Assembly (NCBI RefSeq): GCF_918797505.1
Contig: NC_092801.1
Location: forward strand, 33,494,487-33,558,486
From: Bemisia tabaci
Taxonomy: Eukaryota > Arthropoda > Insecta > Hemiptera > Aleyrodidae
Direction: 5' to 3'
Length of the DNA: 64,000 nt
Shown here: one piece after another, positions 1-9,858 of the stretch
How the letters are laid out: each line of letters begins with the position of its first letter
Position numbering within the stretch: the stretch's first letter is position 1
Program-made: the position numbers and the translations under genes
Notes under the pieces: model-generated
Databases searched by the model: none
Told to the model about the DNA's origin: nothing
Seen by the model: the letters and a program-made list of their open reading frames with translations, nothing else

Positions 1-180
1 GCCAGTAGTTGTGAAGTATTCTCTCAAATTTTGGAAAAAGTGGCGGAAATCTCATGCAAGTAAGGCGCCAGTAGTTGTGAAGTTCTCTCCCAAATTTTGG
101 AAAGAGTGGCGGAAATCTCATGCAAATAAGGCGCCAGTCGTTGTGAAATATCCTCCCAAGTTTTTAACAGAGCGACAGTG
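1..180 (-). repeat. 66-bp repeats coding the copy 1 C-terminus
   Basis: The motif gccag-agttgtgaa followed by caaattttgg recurs with a period of about 66 bp at positions 1, 68 and 134. It encodes 22-residue amphipathic repeats on the minus strand. The array is cut by the window edge, so its full copy number is unknown. Confidence 0.8.
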
Positions 181-731
181 ATTTCGTGCTGGTAGTAGAC
201 CAGTACATCAGGGCTGCAAAACCACCAAAACACCTGATGCAGCGCAATGATTGGCCAGAAAACAATCTGGAAAGGCACTTTGCGGATCTTGTGGCGAAAC
301 AGATGCTGGGCCAACAGCGCTCCTGGCCAGCCGCCTGCTAAGGCTAGGCCATGTAGCCAGATTTCAGGAATTCGGCCCATGTTGCTTCCGGCCACAAGCT
401 TGTCATAACCGTACAGGACAATCGAAATCAGGCTTGCTGTCCCGTAGATGGCCAGCCACCACCACTGCCCAGCCTCAAGCCAGGCTTGAGTAGCACGGTA
501 GGCTGGCAGAGCAAACACTGCTACCGGCACAAGAAGTGGCAGCGAACCCAGAATTATCCAACATTTATGACGTTTAGGCAGGGTGTCAGTGTACATCATG
601 GCATTGCTCGTGTTTTGGCTATCGTCAGATTCATCTTGGCACTCTATCAAATTACTAGAATCCTTCTGGTTATGAATACTCAAATACTCCCTCAAATAGA
701 GAGGAATATTTTCTCGAGAAATACATGCCAT
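24..731 (-). CDS. DUF1294 membrane protein, copy 1
   Basis: 235 aa. Residues about 55-165 match the DUF1294 pattern: a Trp-rich membrane segment (GQWWWLAIYG), YGYDK, RIPE, LALAGGWPGALLAQHLFRHK, then a final hydrophobic FW..I.ALHQVFWWF segment. This gives about three or four membrane helices. In bacteria DUF1294 proteins are small inner-membrane proteins of unknown function, sometimes fused to a cold-shock domain. Here an N-terminal hydrophilic head of about 50 residues precedes the domain, and two and a half 22-residue amphipathic repeats (EIS....SKIW...SQLLAPYLH) follow it. The stop arises in the third repeat, where TGG of the KIW motif reads TGA. Repeat-coding DNA continues through position 1, so the ancestral protein was longer. 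An upstream splice donor at 1022 suggests a 5' noncoding exon. Membrane topology and function are unknown. Confidence 0.8.
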   Translation of the reverse strand: MACISRENIPLYLREYLSIHNQKDSSNLIECQDESDDSQNTSNAMMYTDTLPKRHKCWIILGSLPLLVPVAVFALPAYRATQAWLEAGQWWWLAIYGTASLISIVLYGYDKLVAGSNMGRIPEIWLHGLALAGGWPGALLAQHLFRHKIRKVPFQIVFWPIIALHQVFWWFCSPDVLVYYQHEITVALLKTWEDISQRLAPYLHEISATLSKIWERTSQLLAPYLHEISATFSKI

Positions 732-1636
732 GATTCAATAATAAAAAGCAGATCCCTTGATGAAGATTTTTCTTTTTTTCACTATTTTTTCTTGTTCACT
801 TTGTAATGAACAGAAAATATTGTTGGATGCGTGAAAATAATAGAAGCCTCTCCTCTGTAAATGATAAAATTGACACAATCTTAATGACTGCTCATAAAAC
901 TTATTCAGAAACAGTTATTTTCGGTGCTTAAATAATTAAGAATTTACTTGTTGTAAAAATTTGGAGGGCTCAATACAGTTTGTGTGCCTTCTGTTTTTCA
1001 GAAATAGGGATTCAAAGCATACCTTCTATCAAATCTGCCTCAAATTAATAAACATCTTTCTTAATATTTATCTCTTTAGCTGTTTGTTCGCTGGCTGTCT
1101 GTTGCGTTGAGAAAAATGAATTTTGTGGGTTCCTTGCAATTCCTTTTCAACACTAATTCTCAGCTGAATATTTTTCGCCAGTTTCCAATCTTATTTCTGT
1201 TGGCGTTCAAGAAAAAAAGGATTCTGTCACTGGAAAAAGAAGATTAGGACAAAATATTACTACAAATTCGGAAACAAACAATGTAAGTATTTAGGCAAAT
1301 AATGCTCAACTCTTTTATCAGGATGCCAATAACTTAATCGGACGAAATTCATCGGAAAACAGTGAAAATCTAGATTTTCTGCTCTTTCAAGGCAACATGA
1401 AAAGGCTCAGCTTTTTGCAAAAAAGGAGGTAAAATTATGACTGAAGAGTCAAAATATGAGGCGATTCTATCAAGAAACAGCGAAAATACCAATCAACTCC
1501 CGTTTGGTCTCCAAACCAAGAGAATAGTACTTTCAACAGCTGAATTGAAGCAGCGCGACGATTGCTCAGAACACCGTAGAAGTTTAATTTGGGAAAATTT
1601 CAATGTGGTAAAATGAAACATGAGTAAATTTTGTTT
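732..1636 (-). other. 5' flank and probable leader exon/intron of copy 1
   Basis: No ORF of its own. Read on the minus strand, a conserved block ends at AGAAG|gtatgc (donor at 1022/1023). The same block precedes copies 2 and 4. A possible acceptor (catcaag) lies about 30-40 bp upstream of the copy 1 ATG. The stretch 900-1260 resembles 6470-6750 upstream of copy 3, so the whole gene-plus-flank was duplicated as a unit. The 5' exon boundary and promoter cannot be placed from sequence alone. Confidence 0.5.
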
Positions 1637-3260
1637 AAAATATATTTCAAAGAAATGGTACAATAAGTAAAAAAAACTGCTTAAAAATATATAAAAACAG
1701 AAATATTACAAATATAGATACGAGAATTTCTAAACTAAGAATAATGGTGTGAAAATTGAAACATTTTAGGACATTGACGTATAATACAATCTAGACCGCG
1801 CATTGGGCCCGACTTTAGGCGGGGAAGGTAAGACAGCTAGGGGGGTAAAGACGCGCCTTCAGCCTAGTTGATACCGCCGGATATACGAGCTAAGTGTACC
1901 CGTATCAGGCAACGGCACTGGCAAGACCGGCATTTCCACGAATTCCACCATTGTCTCGCCGGTACACTTGCTGTGTGTTGCTGGGTTGCCTATCGTCTCG
2001 CTTGAATTTCGTAATGCGCGGTCTAGATTGTATTATACGTCAATGTTTTAGGAGCATCAGTTAATGGCGAAAGATTTTTTGACTTAGACATTTTTTTGTA
2101 CATTGACCTATTTCATAGTAGGTATGAAATACAGGCAGCAACAGACCGTTCATATTAATATTTTATCATAATTGTATCTCTCCTGTTCATGTCTTATTCT
2201 GTCTTAACTGTGAGCGTTGCCAAGAATGACACAACTTGAGTTAAAATGAAACCTTTGAATGCTCACTTACAATAACAAACCATTTAAAATAAGTTGTTGC
2301 TATGATACACAAATATTTTTCCAAAACGCTGACTTCTTTCTTTGCAGGGACTGTGGAATGTCTAAACATAAAGATCAAGAATGATCAAATTAATTTTACG
2401 ACTGATTAAAAGTACAGGAATTACAACGCAAATGTTGAAAGGCATGAATTGAAAGGCTCAATATCTTAAAGGTCATTGCAAGACACAAAAAATGACTTGA
2501 TGAGTTTGGAGAGTATGCTGGAGGACAGTGCGACTTGACTCAAAAACCTAAAATTTAATAACAACAGAAGTTTTCTGTACACAAACAAACCAACAGAGAT
2601 CAAAAATCAGAGATCAAAGAGGCTCTAAAAAGCAAAATCTTAGAGGCTAACTTAAAAATTAAACACAAGAAAATATTTTCTCGATGCGAGTTGCTCTGAC
2701 AAGTGGCATGCGCTGATTGCCATTTTTCTTAACGAATAGGACACAGAAAATCAATTGACAAGAGGAATGAAATATTACACATGATGAATTCTGAAATCCA
2801 ACTTATCACTTTTCCTGGTGAATTTTATAGTTTTTCCCCCACGATTTTAAAGATTTTTCTCATTCGTTTCTTCCGATTACTAGGGCTGAACAACACTTTC
2901 CTCAGTGGGCTACCGACAGTAAGACCTAATAATGGCTGAATGAGTGGAAACTCAACTGCACAAGATCTTTTACCGAATGTTCTTCGTTCAGTAAGCATAC
3001 AAGGATAAAATCTGTCTCAACTTAAAAACTAGGTTTATAAAAAAAGATTATATGAAGCAAAAAGTAGAGGAAATAAAAAAATACTTATAAAATGCTTGTA
3101 AAAGACTGACAATTGATTGAATTTTGCACCATGTGAGGGTCCCAACATGAGTATGAATTAAATAAAACTTGCGTTTCTTGCTAGCATTTACCGATACAAG
3201 GTCCAAGACAAATTGATAAATAACATCTAACAATAAGATTTCAGAGAGACAGGAGACCAA
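1637..3260. repeat. Segmental duplication, copy A (partner 14640-16540)
   Basis: Co-linear, same-orientation similarity to 14640-16540. Matching blocks include aaatggtacaat then ttaaaaatatataaaaacag at 1655 and 14666, aacctttgaatgctcactt near 2250 and 14966, gtgcgactt near 2528 and 15821, and aggaatgaaatattacacatgat near 2762 and 16018. No coding capacity is evident. The segment sits behind DUF1294 copy 1 just as the partner sits behind copy 4. Confidence 0.75.
1771..2046. mobile_element. 276-bp MITE with perfect 34-bp terminal inverted repeats
   Basis: The ends begin ACATTGACGTATAATACAAT and are exact reverse complements over 34 bp. TTTAGG flanks both sides as a target-site duplication. The duplicated region at 14780-14790 has a single ttagg with no insert, which is an empty site. 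There is no ORF, so the element is non-autonomous. Its superfamily is not assigned. Confidence 0.88.
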
Positions 3261-3433
3261 TGGCGGTAAAAAAAGTTTTCACATTCCTCATAATTTAATC
3301 GAGATTTTATGCAGAGGGAACCAGATGATGTGAAAAACGATCTCGGATTTTTCGAAGTGCGACAGAGATTTCATGCAGGTGGGAGGACAGTGTGACATGG
3401 ATTTCATGCAAGCAAGGAGCAGTTTTTCAGTCT

Positions 3434-4138
3434 CTAGTTTCTATTTAAAGGTACCAAGTCAGAGAAAAATTGAGATATACTCTGCCAGATTTTCGACAAA
3501 AAGACAGAAATCTCATGGAGGTAAGGCGTTAGTAGTTGTGAAATACCCTGCCAGATTTTCGACAAAAAGACCGAAATCTCATGGAGGTAAGGCGTTAGTA
3601 GTTGTGAAATACCCTCCCAAATTTTTGACAGTATGGTAGAGATTTCACTCGCCACTCCTTCGAGTGGTTGAGAAATACTCTCCCAAATATTTGACAGTGC
3701 AACAGAGATTTCATGCTCATAGTAAGCTAGTAAATCGGGGGACAAGAACCACCACAGCACTTGATGGAGAGCGACAATGGCCCAAAACACCACCTGGAAC
3801 GACCCTTTGCAGGTCTTATGATGGAACAGATACTGGGCCACCAGCGCTCCAGGCCAGCCACCAACCAGAGCTAGTCCCTGCAGCTTGACTTCCGATACGC
3901 GCCACCCGTGACATCGGGCTTGACTCTTATCATAGCCATACATTACAAACAACACCACACTCGCAATCACATAGATGGCAACCCACCACCATTGCCCGGC
4001 ATCGCGCCAGGCCCGTGCAGCGCCACCAACCGGCAGAATACACGAAACCACCAGCACCAAAAGTGTCCAGATAAACCTTTGAAATGTACAAGTACTGTCT
4101 GGATTCATATTTATGACAATATAGCTATCTCTCCTCAT
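3434..4138 (-). CDS. DUF1294 membrane protein, copy 2
   Basis: 234 aa. A first hydrophobic segment (LLVLVVSCILPVGGAARAW) precedes the DUF1294 core: GQWWWVAIYV, MYGYDKSQAR, WRVSE, LALVGGWPGALVAQYLFHHK, and FWAIVALHQVLWWF. Four 22-residue repeats follow the core, starting EISVALSNIWESISQ and ending EISVFLSKIWQSISQ, before a short SDLVPLNRN tail. The ATG at 4138 is 14 bp inside a plausible exon that begins at 4152 after an acceptor (ttttataaataag). An in-frame second Met, at residue 11, is an alternative start. Gene order and a shared leader exon tie it to copies 1 and 4. The bacterial family's role is unknown, and the repeat tail suggests an added membrane-surface or helix-bundle function, which is inference. 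Confidence 0.83.
   Translation of the reverse strand: MRRDSYIVINMNPDSTCTFQRFIWTLLVLVVSCILPVGGAARAWRDAGQWWWVAIYVIASVVLFVMYGYDKSQARCHGWRVSEVKLQGLALVGGWPGALVAQYLFHHKTCKGSFQVVFWAIVALHQVLWWFLSPDLLAYYEHEISVALSNIWESISQPLEGVASEISTILSKIWEGISQLLTPYLHEISVFLSKIWQGISQLLTPYLHEISVFLSKIWQSISQFFSDLVPLNRN
3470..3730 (-). repeat. 66-bp tandem repeats coding the copy 2 C-terminus
   Basis: The unit gccagattttcgacaaaaag recurs at 3484 and 3550 with a period of exactly 66 bp, with more diverged units up to about 3730. Each unit encodes 22 residues (EIS.FLSKIW.GISQLLTPYLH). The two central units are nearly identical, which indicates recent expansion or homogenisation. Confidence 0.85.
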
Positions 4139-4152
4139 AGTGAGTCAATGTG

Positions 4153-4315
4153 CTTATTTATAAAATTTAAAACAAATAAATACAAATTATTCGCTTAAAA
4201 TACAAACATGAATTAGTCTCCTTTTAACTTATGACACAGACTATTATCTCCGTAGAAGAAGGAGAATAAGATTCCTGTACCTCTTTGCCTCTTTAAATTT
4301 CGTTCTACAGCATAC
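4153..4315 (-). other. Probable 163-bp intron in the copy 2 5' leader
   Basis: On the minus strand the donor is GACAAG|gtatgctg (exon end 4316) and the acceptor is attttataaataag|CACATTG (exon start 4152). The ATG lies 14 bp further on. The donor context is conserved upstream of copies 1 and 4. This is predicted from sequence only, with no transcript evidence. Confidence 0.6.
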
Positions 4316-4316
4316 C

Positions 4317-5097
4317 TTGTCTCAAATTTGCTTCAATTTACAGCGCATCTTTTTTAGGTCCTGCTTTTTAGAGTGATGGTGGTTGGCTAAGCTGCAATAT
4401 CTCACAAATGGGTGCCACGATTTTATTTATCGATGTTTTTCTTGTGTCACACAGTCCTTTGTGACACTGTATCACAGCTGAACTTTTCTAGTCAGTCCCT
4501 GATCTTTGTCCTGTCAGGAATAAAATAAAAATGTTTAATCGTAATTTTAATACTCAAGTAGACACTGCATATTTGGCAGACTCAATTTCTCTCATTTTAA
4601 ACTTCAGGTATAATCTTGGAGTCACAGAGAAATATGCTGCTAGACTCTGGACAGAGCAACAGAAATTTCTCGCACAAAGGAGGATTGGTGTAGATCAAAG
4701 AGTACTATAGAGTCGCAATGTTGTGGAGCACCAATGAAATCACTTTTAGAGGTTGTTTTGTCCTGTACTCCTGAGACTAGTGTGCAGCTACTGACGATGC
4801 CGTATGCGTGGGGTCCCAGCACCGGTCTTCGCTCAGAAAAAAAAGGTATAAAATTTATTTCATTAACACAGGAGTGTTGTACATTTTTTGTTATGACTTC
4901 GGTGAACACAATTTGCCAGAAATAATAATTGATTAAAATAAATAAATCCCGAAAACCACTCGCAGCCCGCGATTCTTCTATAAGCCGCCATGTTAAAAAA
5001 TGCCGAACGGTTCCCACTTTCCGGCGAACAAGGGGCTCAGAATGGCCCGTTCATGGATTGACTTCATCAGCCCTCCAATTCATTGCGATTTTATTGT
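4317..5097. other. Intergenic flank with leader exon of copy 2
   Basis: Holds the upstream leader-exon block (about 4317-4370 on the minus strand) and sequence resembling the flanks of copies 1 and 4 up to about 4510. The ORFs at 4640-5017 and 4734-4925 overlap on opposite strands, lack recognisable domains and are not called as genes. Confidence 0.5.
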
Positions 5098-5099
5098 AC

Positions 5100-5350
5100 T
5101 AAATGGTGTAGATCCATCATAGCACTAAAAGTATTGCGACAATGGCCCGGAATACCATCTGGGTTTTGCAACAGAAGATATGCTGAGCCAATAGCGTTTA
5201 GGACCGGCTGCCCACCGGAGCAAAACCCTGCAGCCAGATTTCAGAAATCTGGCTTTTTTCAAGCAATGTAGGACTGCCACTGCCGAGCTTATAGTCCCCA
5301 GCTTCAAGCCAGGCATGATAAGCTTTGAAATTAAGCAACACACAAACAGT
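5100..5350 (-). pseudogene. Decayed DUF1294 copy
   Basis: The plus-strand text shows the same landmarks as the intact genes in the same order: a gcgacaatggcc block, cataccatctgg-like sequence, a stretch like agatgctgggcc, gcagccagatttcag, and agcttcaagccaggcatga. In-frame stops and deletions break the frame, and the GGWPGA and YGYDK motifs are gone. It lies immediately downstream (minus-strand sense) of copy 2's flank and just beyond the 3' end of copy 3. It is best read as a fifth family member that has died. Confidence 0.65.
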
Positions 5351-5387
5351 ACTATCAGCATCTGGTTAGTTTAGTTAATAGCGTAGT

Positions 5388-6095
5388 TTAACTGGAGTAT
5401 GAAACATTTTCTTGGTAAAAAAAGAGCGAAAAATCGTGGGAGTAAGTCGTCCACCACCATCTCTGGTGCATTGCGACGATGGTCCAGAATATCATCTGGA
5501 ATTTCACCTTATAGATCTTGTGACGCAACAGATGCTGGGCAACCAGTGCTCCAGGCCAGCCTCCCAGGGATGCTAGGATATGTAGCTCCCCCTCAGAGGT
5601 ACGCCACAGGTGGTGTACAGCCTGGTGTTTATCCTGGCGATACCTACACCAGGAAAAATAGCTCATACCTAGGTACACAACTAGGAACTTCCAGCGCTCA
5701 TCTCCGTTGTGCCAGGCACAGACAGCACCAAAAACTGGCAGCACACACAGCCCTCCAAGTACTAGGAGCTTTAGATAGTCCAGAGACGAGAGAGTGTAAG
5801 TAGTGCGCTGAGTGCCTCGGCTGCTGCTAAATCTGCCCTGGTGAACTCTCCGATCATCAAGATCTCTTTGTCTGTAAGCATTGCCAGCAGGCATACCCCT
5901 TGAATACATGTGGTCTCTGCTAAATCTACCCTGGTGAACTCTCCGATCATCAAGATCTCTTCGTCTGTAAGCATTGCCAGCTGGCATACCCCTTGAATAC
6001 ATGTGGTCTCTGCTAAATCTGCCCTGGTGAACTCTCCGATCATCAAGATCTCTTTGTCTGTAAGCATTGCCAGCTGGCATACCCCTTGAATACAT
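5388..6095 (-). CDS. DUF1294 membrane protein, copy 3, with N-terminal 31-aa repeats
   Basis: 235 aa. Residues 1-93 are three near-identical 31-residue repeats (MYSRGMPAGNAYRxRDLDD then RRVHQGRFSRDH), strongly charged and Arg/Asp-rich. The DUF1294 core follows: LGGLCVLPVFGAVCAW, RYRQDK in place of YGYDK, WRTSEGELHILASLGGWPGA, LVAQHLLRHKIYK, FWTIVAMHQRWWW. It lacks the 22-residue C-terminal repeats of copies 1 and 2. Three in-frame ATGs occur at repeat starts, so initiation could be at residue 1, 32 or 63. The upstream splice-donor position seen in copies 1, 2 and 4 reads atatga here, so leader splicing may be lost. The YGYD-to-RYRQD change is the largest departure from the family consensus. 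Confidence 0.75.
   Translation of the reverse strand: MYSRGMPAGNAYRQRDLDDRRVHQGRFSRDHMYSRGMPAGNAYRRRDLDDRRVHQGRFSRDHMYSRGMPAGNAYRQRDLDDRRVHQGRFSSSRGTQRTTYTLSSLDYLKLLVLGGLCVLPVFGAVCAWHNGDERWKFLVVYLGMSYFSWCRYRQDKHQAVHHLWRTSEGELHILASLGGWPGALVAQHLLRHKIYKVKFQMIFWTIVAMHQRWWWTTYSHDFSLFFYQENVSYSS
5817..6095 (-). repeat. Three 93-bp tandem repeats (31 aa each)
   Basis: gaatacatgtggtct recurs at 5902, 5995 and 6088, a period of exactly 93 bp, so the frame is kept. The units differ by only a few bases (for example tctttg versus cttcg and cagcagg versus cagctgg), which implies recent expansion. Confidence 0.9.
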
Positions 6096-6109
6096 GTGGT
6101 CTATTTTTT

Positions 6110-7090
6110 TCTCCTCTTTTTTTCTCCTAGTTTTTGTTTATTATTAAGAAAAGAGGCTTCGTAATCTCTGCTCTAAAAAGTTTGTCAGAGAATACTTACT
6201 CAAGACGAGTTACCTTTAATCAGACAAAGAATATATTCTTGATATGTGGCTGCAAGATGAAAGAATAAAAATATTTAAGGCTCCTAAACAGACCCTTTGG
6301 GAATGGTAGGGACTTTCTCACTGTTTTTACTTGTTCCCAACAGAGGGAACGGAGCAAATTATTGAATGTGTATACATTAAAAATGGCACTTCTTTAAAAG
6401 ATAAAATTGACAGAACAAAAATGATCGCTCTTATTGCCTATGTATTGAAAGAGACAAGTCATTTTCTATAAGAAAATAATTTAAAGTATACTTTACACAG
6501 TAATTTGGAGGAGAATGAAATTTGTGTGCCTTCTACTTCCTCATGAATTAGGATCTGAATCATATTTTCTTTTGAATTTACCTTGAATTACTCCGCATAC
6601 TTTTTGATTTTTGTCTCTTTCACTAGTTGCTAGTTGAGTTGAGAAATCTGGTGAATTTTTTTGACTCCTTGCAACTCCTTTTCGATACTATGTCTCAGTT
6701 GAACAATTCTCATCGGGATCCAATCTAAGTCCTGTCGGCATCCAAGAAAAAAAATTTCAGTCATTGATAAAGATGAATCAAGATAAAAGGTCACTTCAGT
6801 TTCAGAGATCAAGGTTTTCCCGAAATTCACTCTACAATCTTGTTCAGGAAAGCCGATTCCATCAGCGAATAAAATCCTGATTGTCTCCAATCATCAAGTG
6901 AGCTAGAGGAGGCTCCAGGAGAGGCTCAGCTTTTCCGAGAACGAAAGAAAAATTCTGTATGGAAAGCTGCTTAGACATCAGATGCCGAGCATGAAGCAAT
7001 TCTATCAAATAACAGCAAAATACCAATTTACTGCCATGAGATCTTCAGGGCGATAAAACAGTTTTCAATTCAACAATTGAATTTTGACGC
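6110..7090. other. 5' flank of copy 3, duplicated with the flank of copy 1
   Basis: Sequence from about 6360 to 6780 and 6900 to 7040 is similar in order to 830-1260 and 1390-1500 (shared: tttgtgtgccttct, actccttgcaactccttttc, ggctcagctttt). No supported gene. The minus-strand ORF 6630-6890 is not conserved in the paralogous flank and is not called. Confidence 0.5.
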
Positions 7091-7100
7091 ATGCCAGCCA

Positions 7101-7354
7101 CTGCAAGGCTAAGGAAGAACGCTGGATCGGCCTTCAGACATTGCCAAATTTTTTTTTGGTGAAAAGAGAATTTTCAAGGAAACCTGTGAATATTTTTCCT
7201 CCAGTTTTTCAGGAAATTTTCTCATCCATCAGATCTGAATTATCTGAAGATTTCAAGAAAAAATATTCTGAAGTCTCCTCATAAATAACCATCCTCTCAG
7301 AGGAAATTAGGTAAATCATGAATGTTTATACAGCGTTGTTTACTGGCACAGCAG
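7101..7354. mobile_element. Degenerate CTGCCGTGCTAAGG-type MITE
   Basis: Old copy of a roughly 250-bp palindromic family. The left end reads ctgcaaggctaaggaagaacgc, and the right end is its diverged reverse complement ending tggcacagcag. Better copies lie at 50717-50970, 55015-55263 and 60819-61068. The ORF at 7084-7284 lies inside it and is not a gene. Confidence 0.6.
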
Positions 7355-7359
7355 TATGA

Positions 7360-7800
7360 TTGAGAGAATCAGGCTCCTCTTCGGAATTTTAAACAGGAAA
7401 AGAAACTCCTTCAGCCATTGCAGATGGGACTACCTAATTTTCACTTCATTCGAAAAATTCTCGATTTCCACCCCAAAATTTTACTACCTGTTGATTTTTC
7501 TCAATTGGTGGGGGAAATGAATGTTAAGATAATCAATTTTTCCTACAAGCTATGGGATGCAAAATTGATTACACACGGTCTTGAGGCTCCTACGGGTCTA
7601 TGAGCTAAAAAAACTATAATCACCAGCAACAGAGACTTTCAGATCTAAGAGTCCATTGCTGCTGGCGTGAAATATAAATAGAAAGGCTCATTTATAAAAT
7701 TTAAAACTCACAAATAACTTTAAGTAACTGCTATTTCATTAATTATGAAACAGCCTTTTGACAACTTACTTTAGGAAATCATTACCCCTGAAGATGTATA
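7360..7800. other. Intergenic, nothing recognised
   Basis: A 61-aa plus-strand ORF (7418-7603) has no recognisable domain and no supporting context. I see no repeat structure here. Confidence 0.4.
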
Positions 7801-9649
7801 CTAGGGTGCGTCAAAAAAAATGAAAGTCTGAAATGTTCCGCTCCCCAGGCGGCAATCGATGACGTTTGGTAAAAAAACATGTTTGCCAAAATTTGGGCCA
7901 ATTTCAATCATTTTAAATGGTGCCAAAGGTCAATTTTGTGATGAAATTATGATATTTTGGTTTAGACCTCGATTTCGTACAAAAAACTCGATTTTACGCT
8001 GAAATCGTGCGTTTACGAGAAAAATGTCAAAGAACTCGACTTGTAGAGGATGAAATTTTACACTAGGAGGACGTCTTTGTAACCGATAAAAATCAAATTG
8101 AACTAGAAAAACTCAACTCGGTATTTATTTTTTTGGTCCTCAGAATTTCCGAGGTCTTACTAAGTAGAGGTTTAAAAGACTCATTTTTCACGAAAATAAG
8201 TCGAAAGAGGGTATAAATGAACTGTAGGCAAGTGTTGAGGATGCAAATGTCATCAGAACTTCCTCAGTTTCAAAAAAAGTTCCAACTATTTTGCACAATC
8301 CTCCAAAAAGTGTACGACTCGAGAAGCAGGATCGTGCTATAATAGTAGGGGGAAAGTGCGGTTTGACCGGGAAAAATTGCGTAACAAACTTTCCCTATGT
8401 AATCGTCATCAGTAGGTCCCCCTGAACAACTTCCTAAAAGTTAAAAATGGCCCGACCCCGGAATATCCCTCAAAAAAGTTAAAATTGAAAATGGCGGCCG
8501 TAATAAGAGGGTCCGGGAAATCGGTATTTTAAAATGCTCATTCTGTCTCATCATGTGAGGTATCATTTCCTATGTAATTTTGGTCGTAGATTTCATAAAT
8601 AAATTCCGCAAGGCCCTCCGGCCAAAGGGGGCGCTCCAAATCAAAGATGGCGGCCAAATGTGAAAGGCAGGAGGTTGCATTTTTTTAAATATTCACCGAA
8701 GGAACAAGGAAAGTGAAGTGTCTTTATTTTCATGTATTTATGGCCAAGAAACTTAAATTTGATGTTATAAATGTATTTAATAAAGGAAATTAAAGGAAAC
8801 ATACGACTACCGAGAGAAACGTAAGCTCAGAAGAGGCCTTGCGGAATTCATTTATGAAATCTACGACCAAAATTACATAGGAAATGCTACCTCACATGAT
8901 GAGACAGAATGAGCATTTTAAAATACCGATTTCCCGGACCCTCTTATTACGGCCGCCATTTTCAATTTTAACTTTTTTGAGGGATATTCCGGGGTCGGGC
9001 CATTTTTAACTTTTAGGAAGTTGTTCAGGGGGACCTACTGATGACGATTACATAGGGAAAGTTTGTTACGCAATTTTTCCCGGTCAAACCGCACTTTCCC
9101 CCTACTATTATAGCACGATCCTGCTTCTCGAGTCGTACACTTTTTGGAGGATTGTGCAAAATAGTTGGAACTTTTTTTGAAACTGAGGAAGTTCTGATGA
9201 CATTTGCATCCTCAACACTTGCCTACAGTTCATTTATACCCTCTTTCGACTTATTTTCGTGAAAAATGAGTCTTTTAAACCTCTACTTAGTAAGACCTCG
9301 GAAATTCTGAGGACCAAAAAAATAAATACCGAGTTGAGTTTTTCTAGTTCAATTTGATTTTTATCGGTTACAAAGACGTCCTCCTAGTGTAAAATTTCAT
9401 CCTCTACAAGTCGAGTTCTTTGACATTTTTCTCGTAAACGCACGATTTCAGCGTAAAATCGAGTTTTTTGTACGAAATCGAGGTCTAAACCAAAATATCA
9501 TAATTTCATCACAAAATTGACCTTTGGCACCATTTAAAATGATTGAAATTGGCCCAAATTTTGGCAAACATGTTTTTTTACCAAACGTCATCGATTGCCG
9601 CCTGGGGAGCGGAACATTTCAGACTTTCATTTTTTTTGACGCACCCTAA
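7801..9649. mobile_element. 1.85-kb foldback element with 815-bp inverted arms
   Basis: The left arm 7801-8615 and right arm 8835-9649 are reverse complements across their whole length with no net indel. Both comparisons give the same centre, 8725. Only scattered mismatches are visible, such as aaattccgc versus gaattccgc. The ends read CTAGGGTGCGTCAAAAAAAA and TA flanks both sides (7799-7800 and 9650-9651), as expected for a Tc1/mariner-type TA target. A 219-bp unique loop separates the arms. No transposase ORF was found, so it is non-autonomous. Transcription across it would give a very long hairpin RNA. Confidence 0.92.
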
Positions 9650-9858
9650 TACCACTTCAAACTTTATTTTTTTAACATTATTAGTAAGATGCACGGCAAA
9701 TAAGTTCCTTAGGCCCTATCAAGAAACGTTCTGTAGCAAACAAAATAATGCTTGATTAGTATTTTAAGACTCTAGCAAGCGTAGCATGTTTGACTAACTC
9801 ATTTTAAGGGGCACGGAACATGACATATAATCTTGCAATCAAAACGTACTATGCAGTT

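Noticed and set aside
5771..6067. 98-aa minus ORF with repeated MLTDKEILMIGEFTRADLAE
   Set aside because: It is the alternative frame of the 93-bp repeats of DUF1294 copy 3; tandem repeats whose length is a multiple of 3 stay open in more than one frame.
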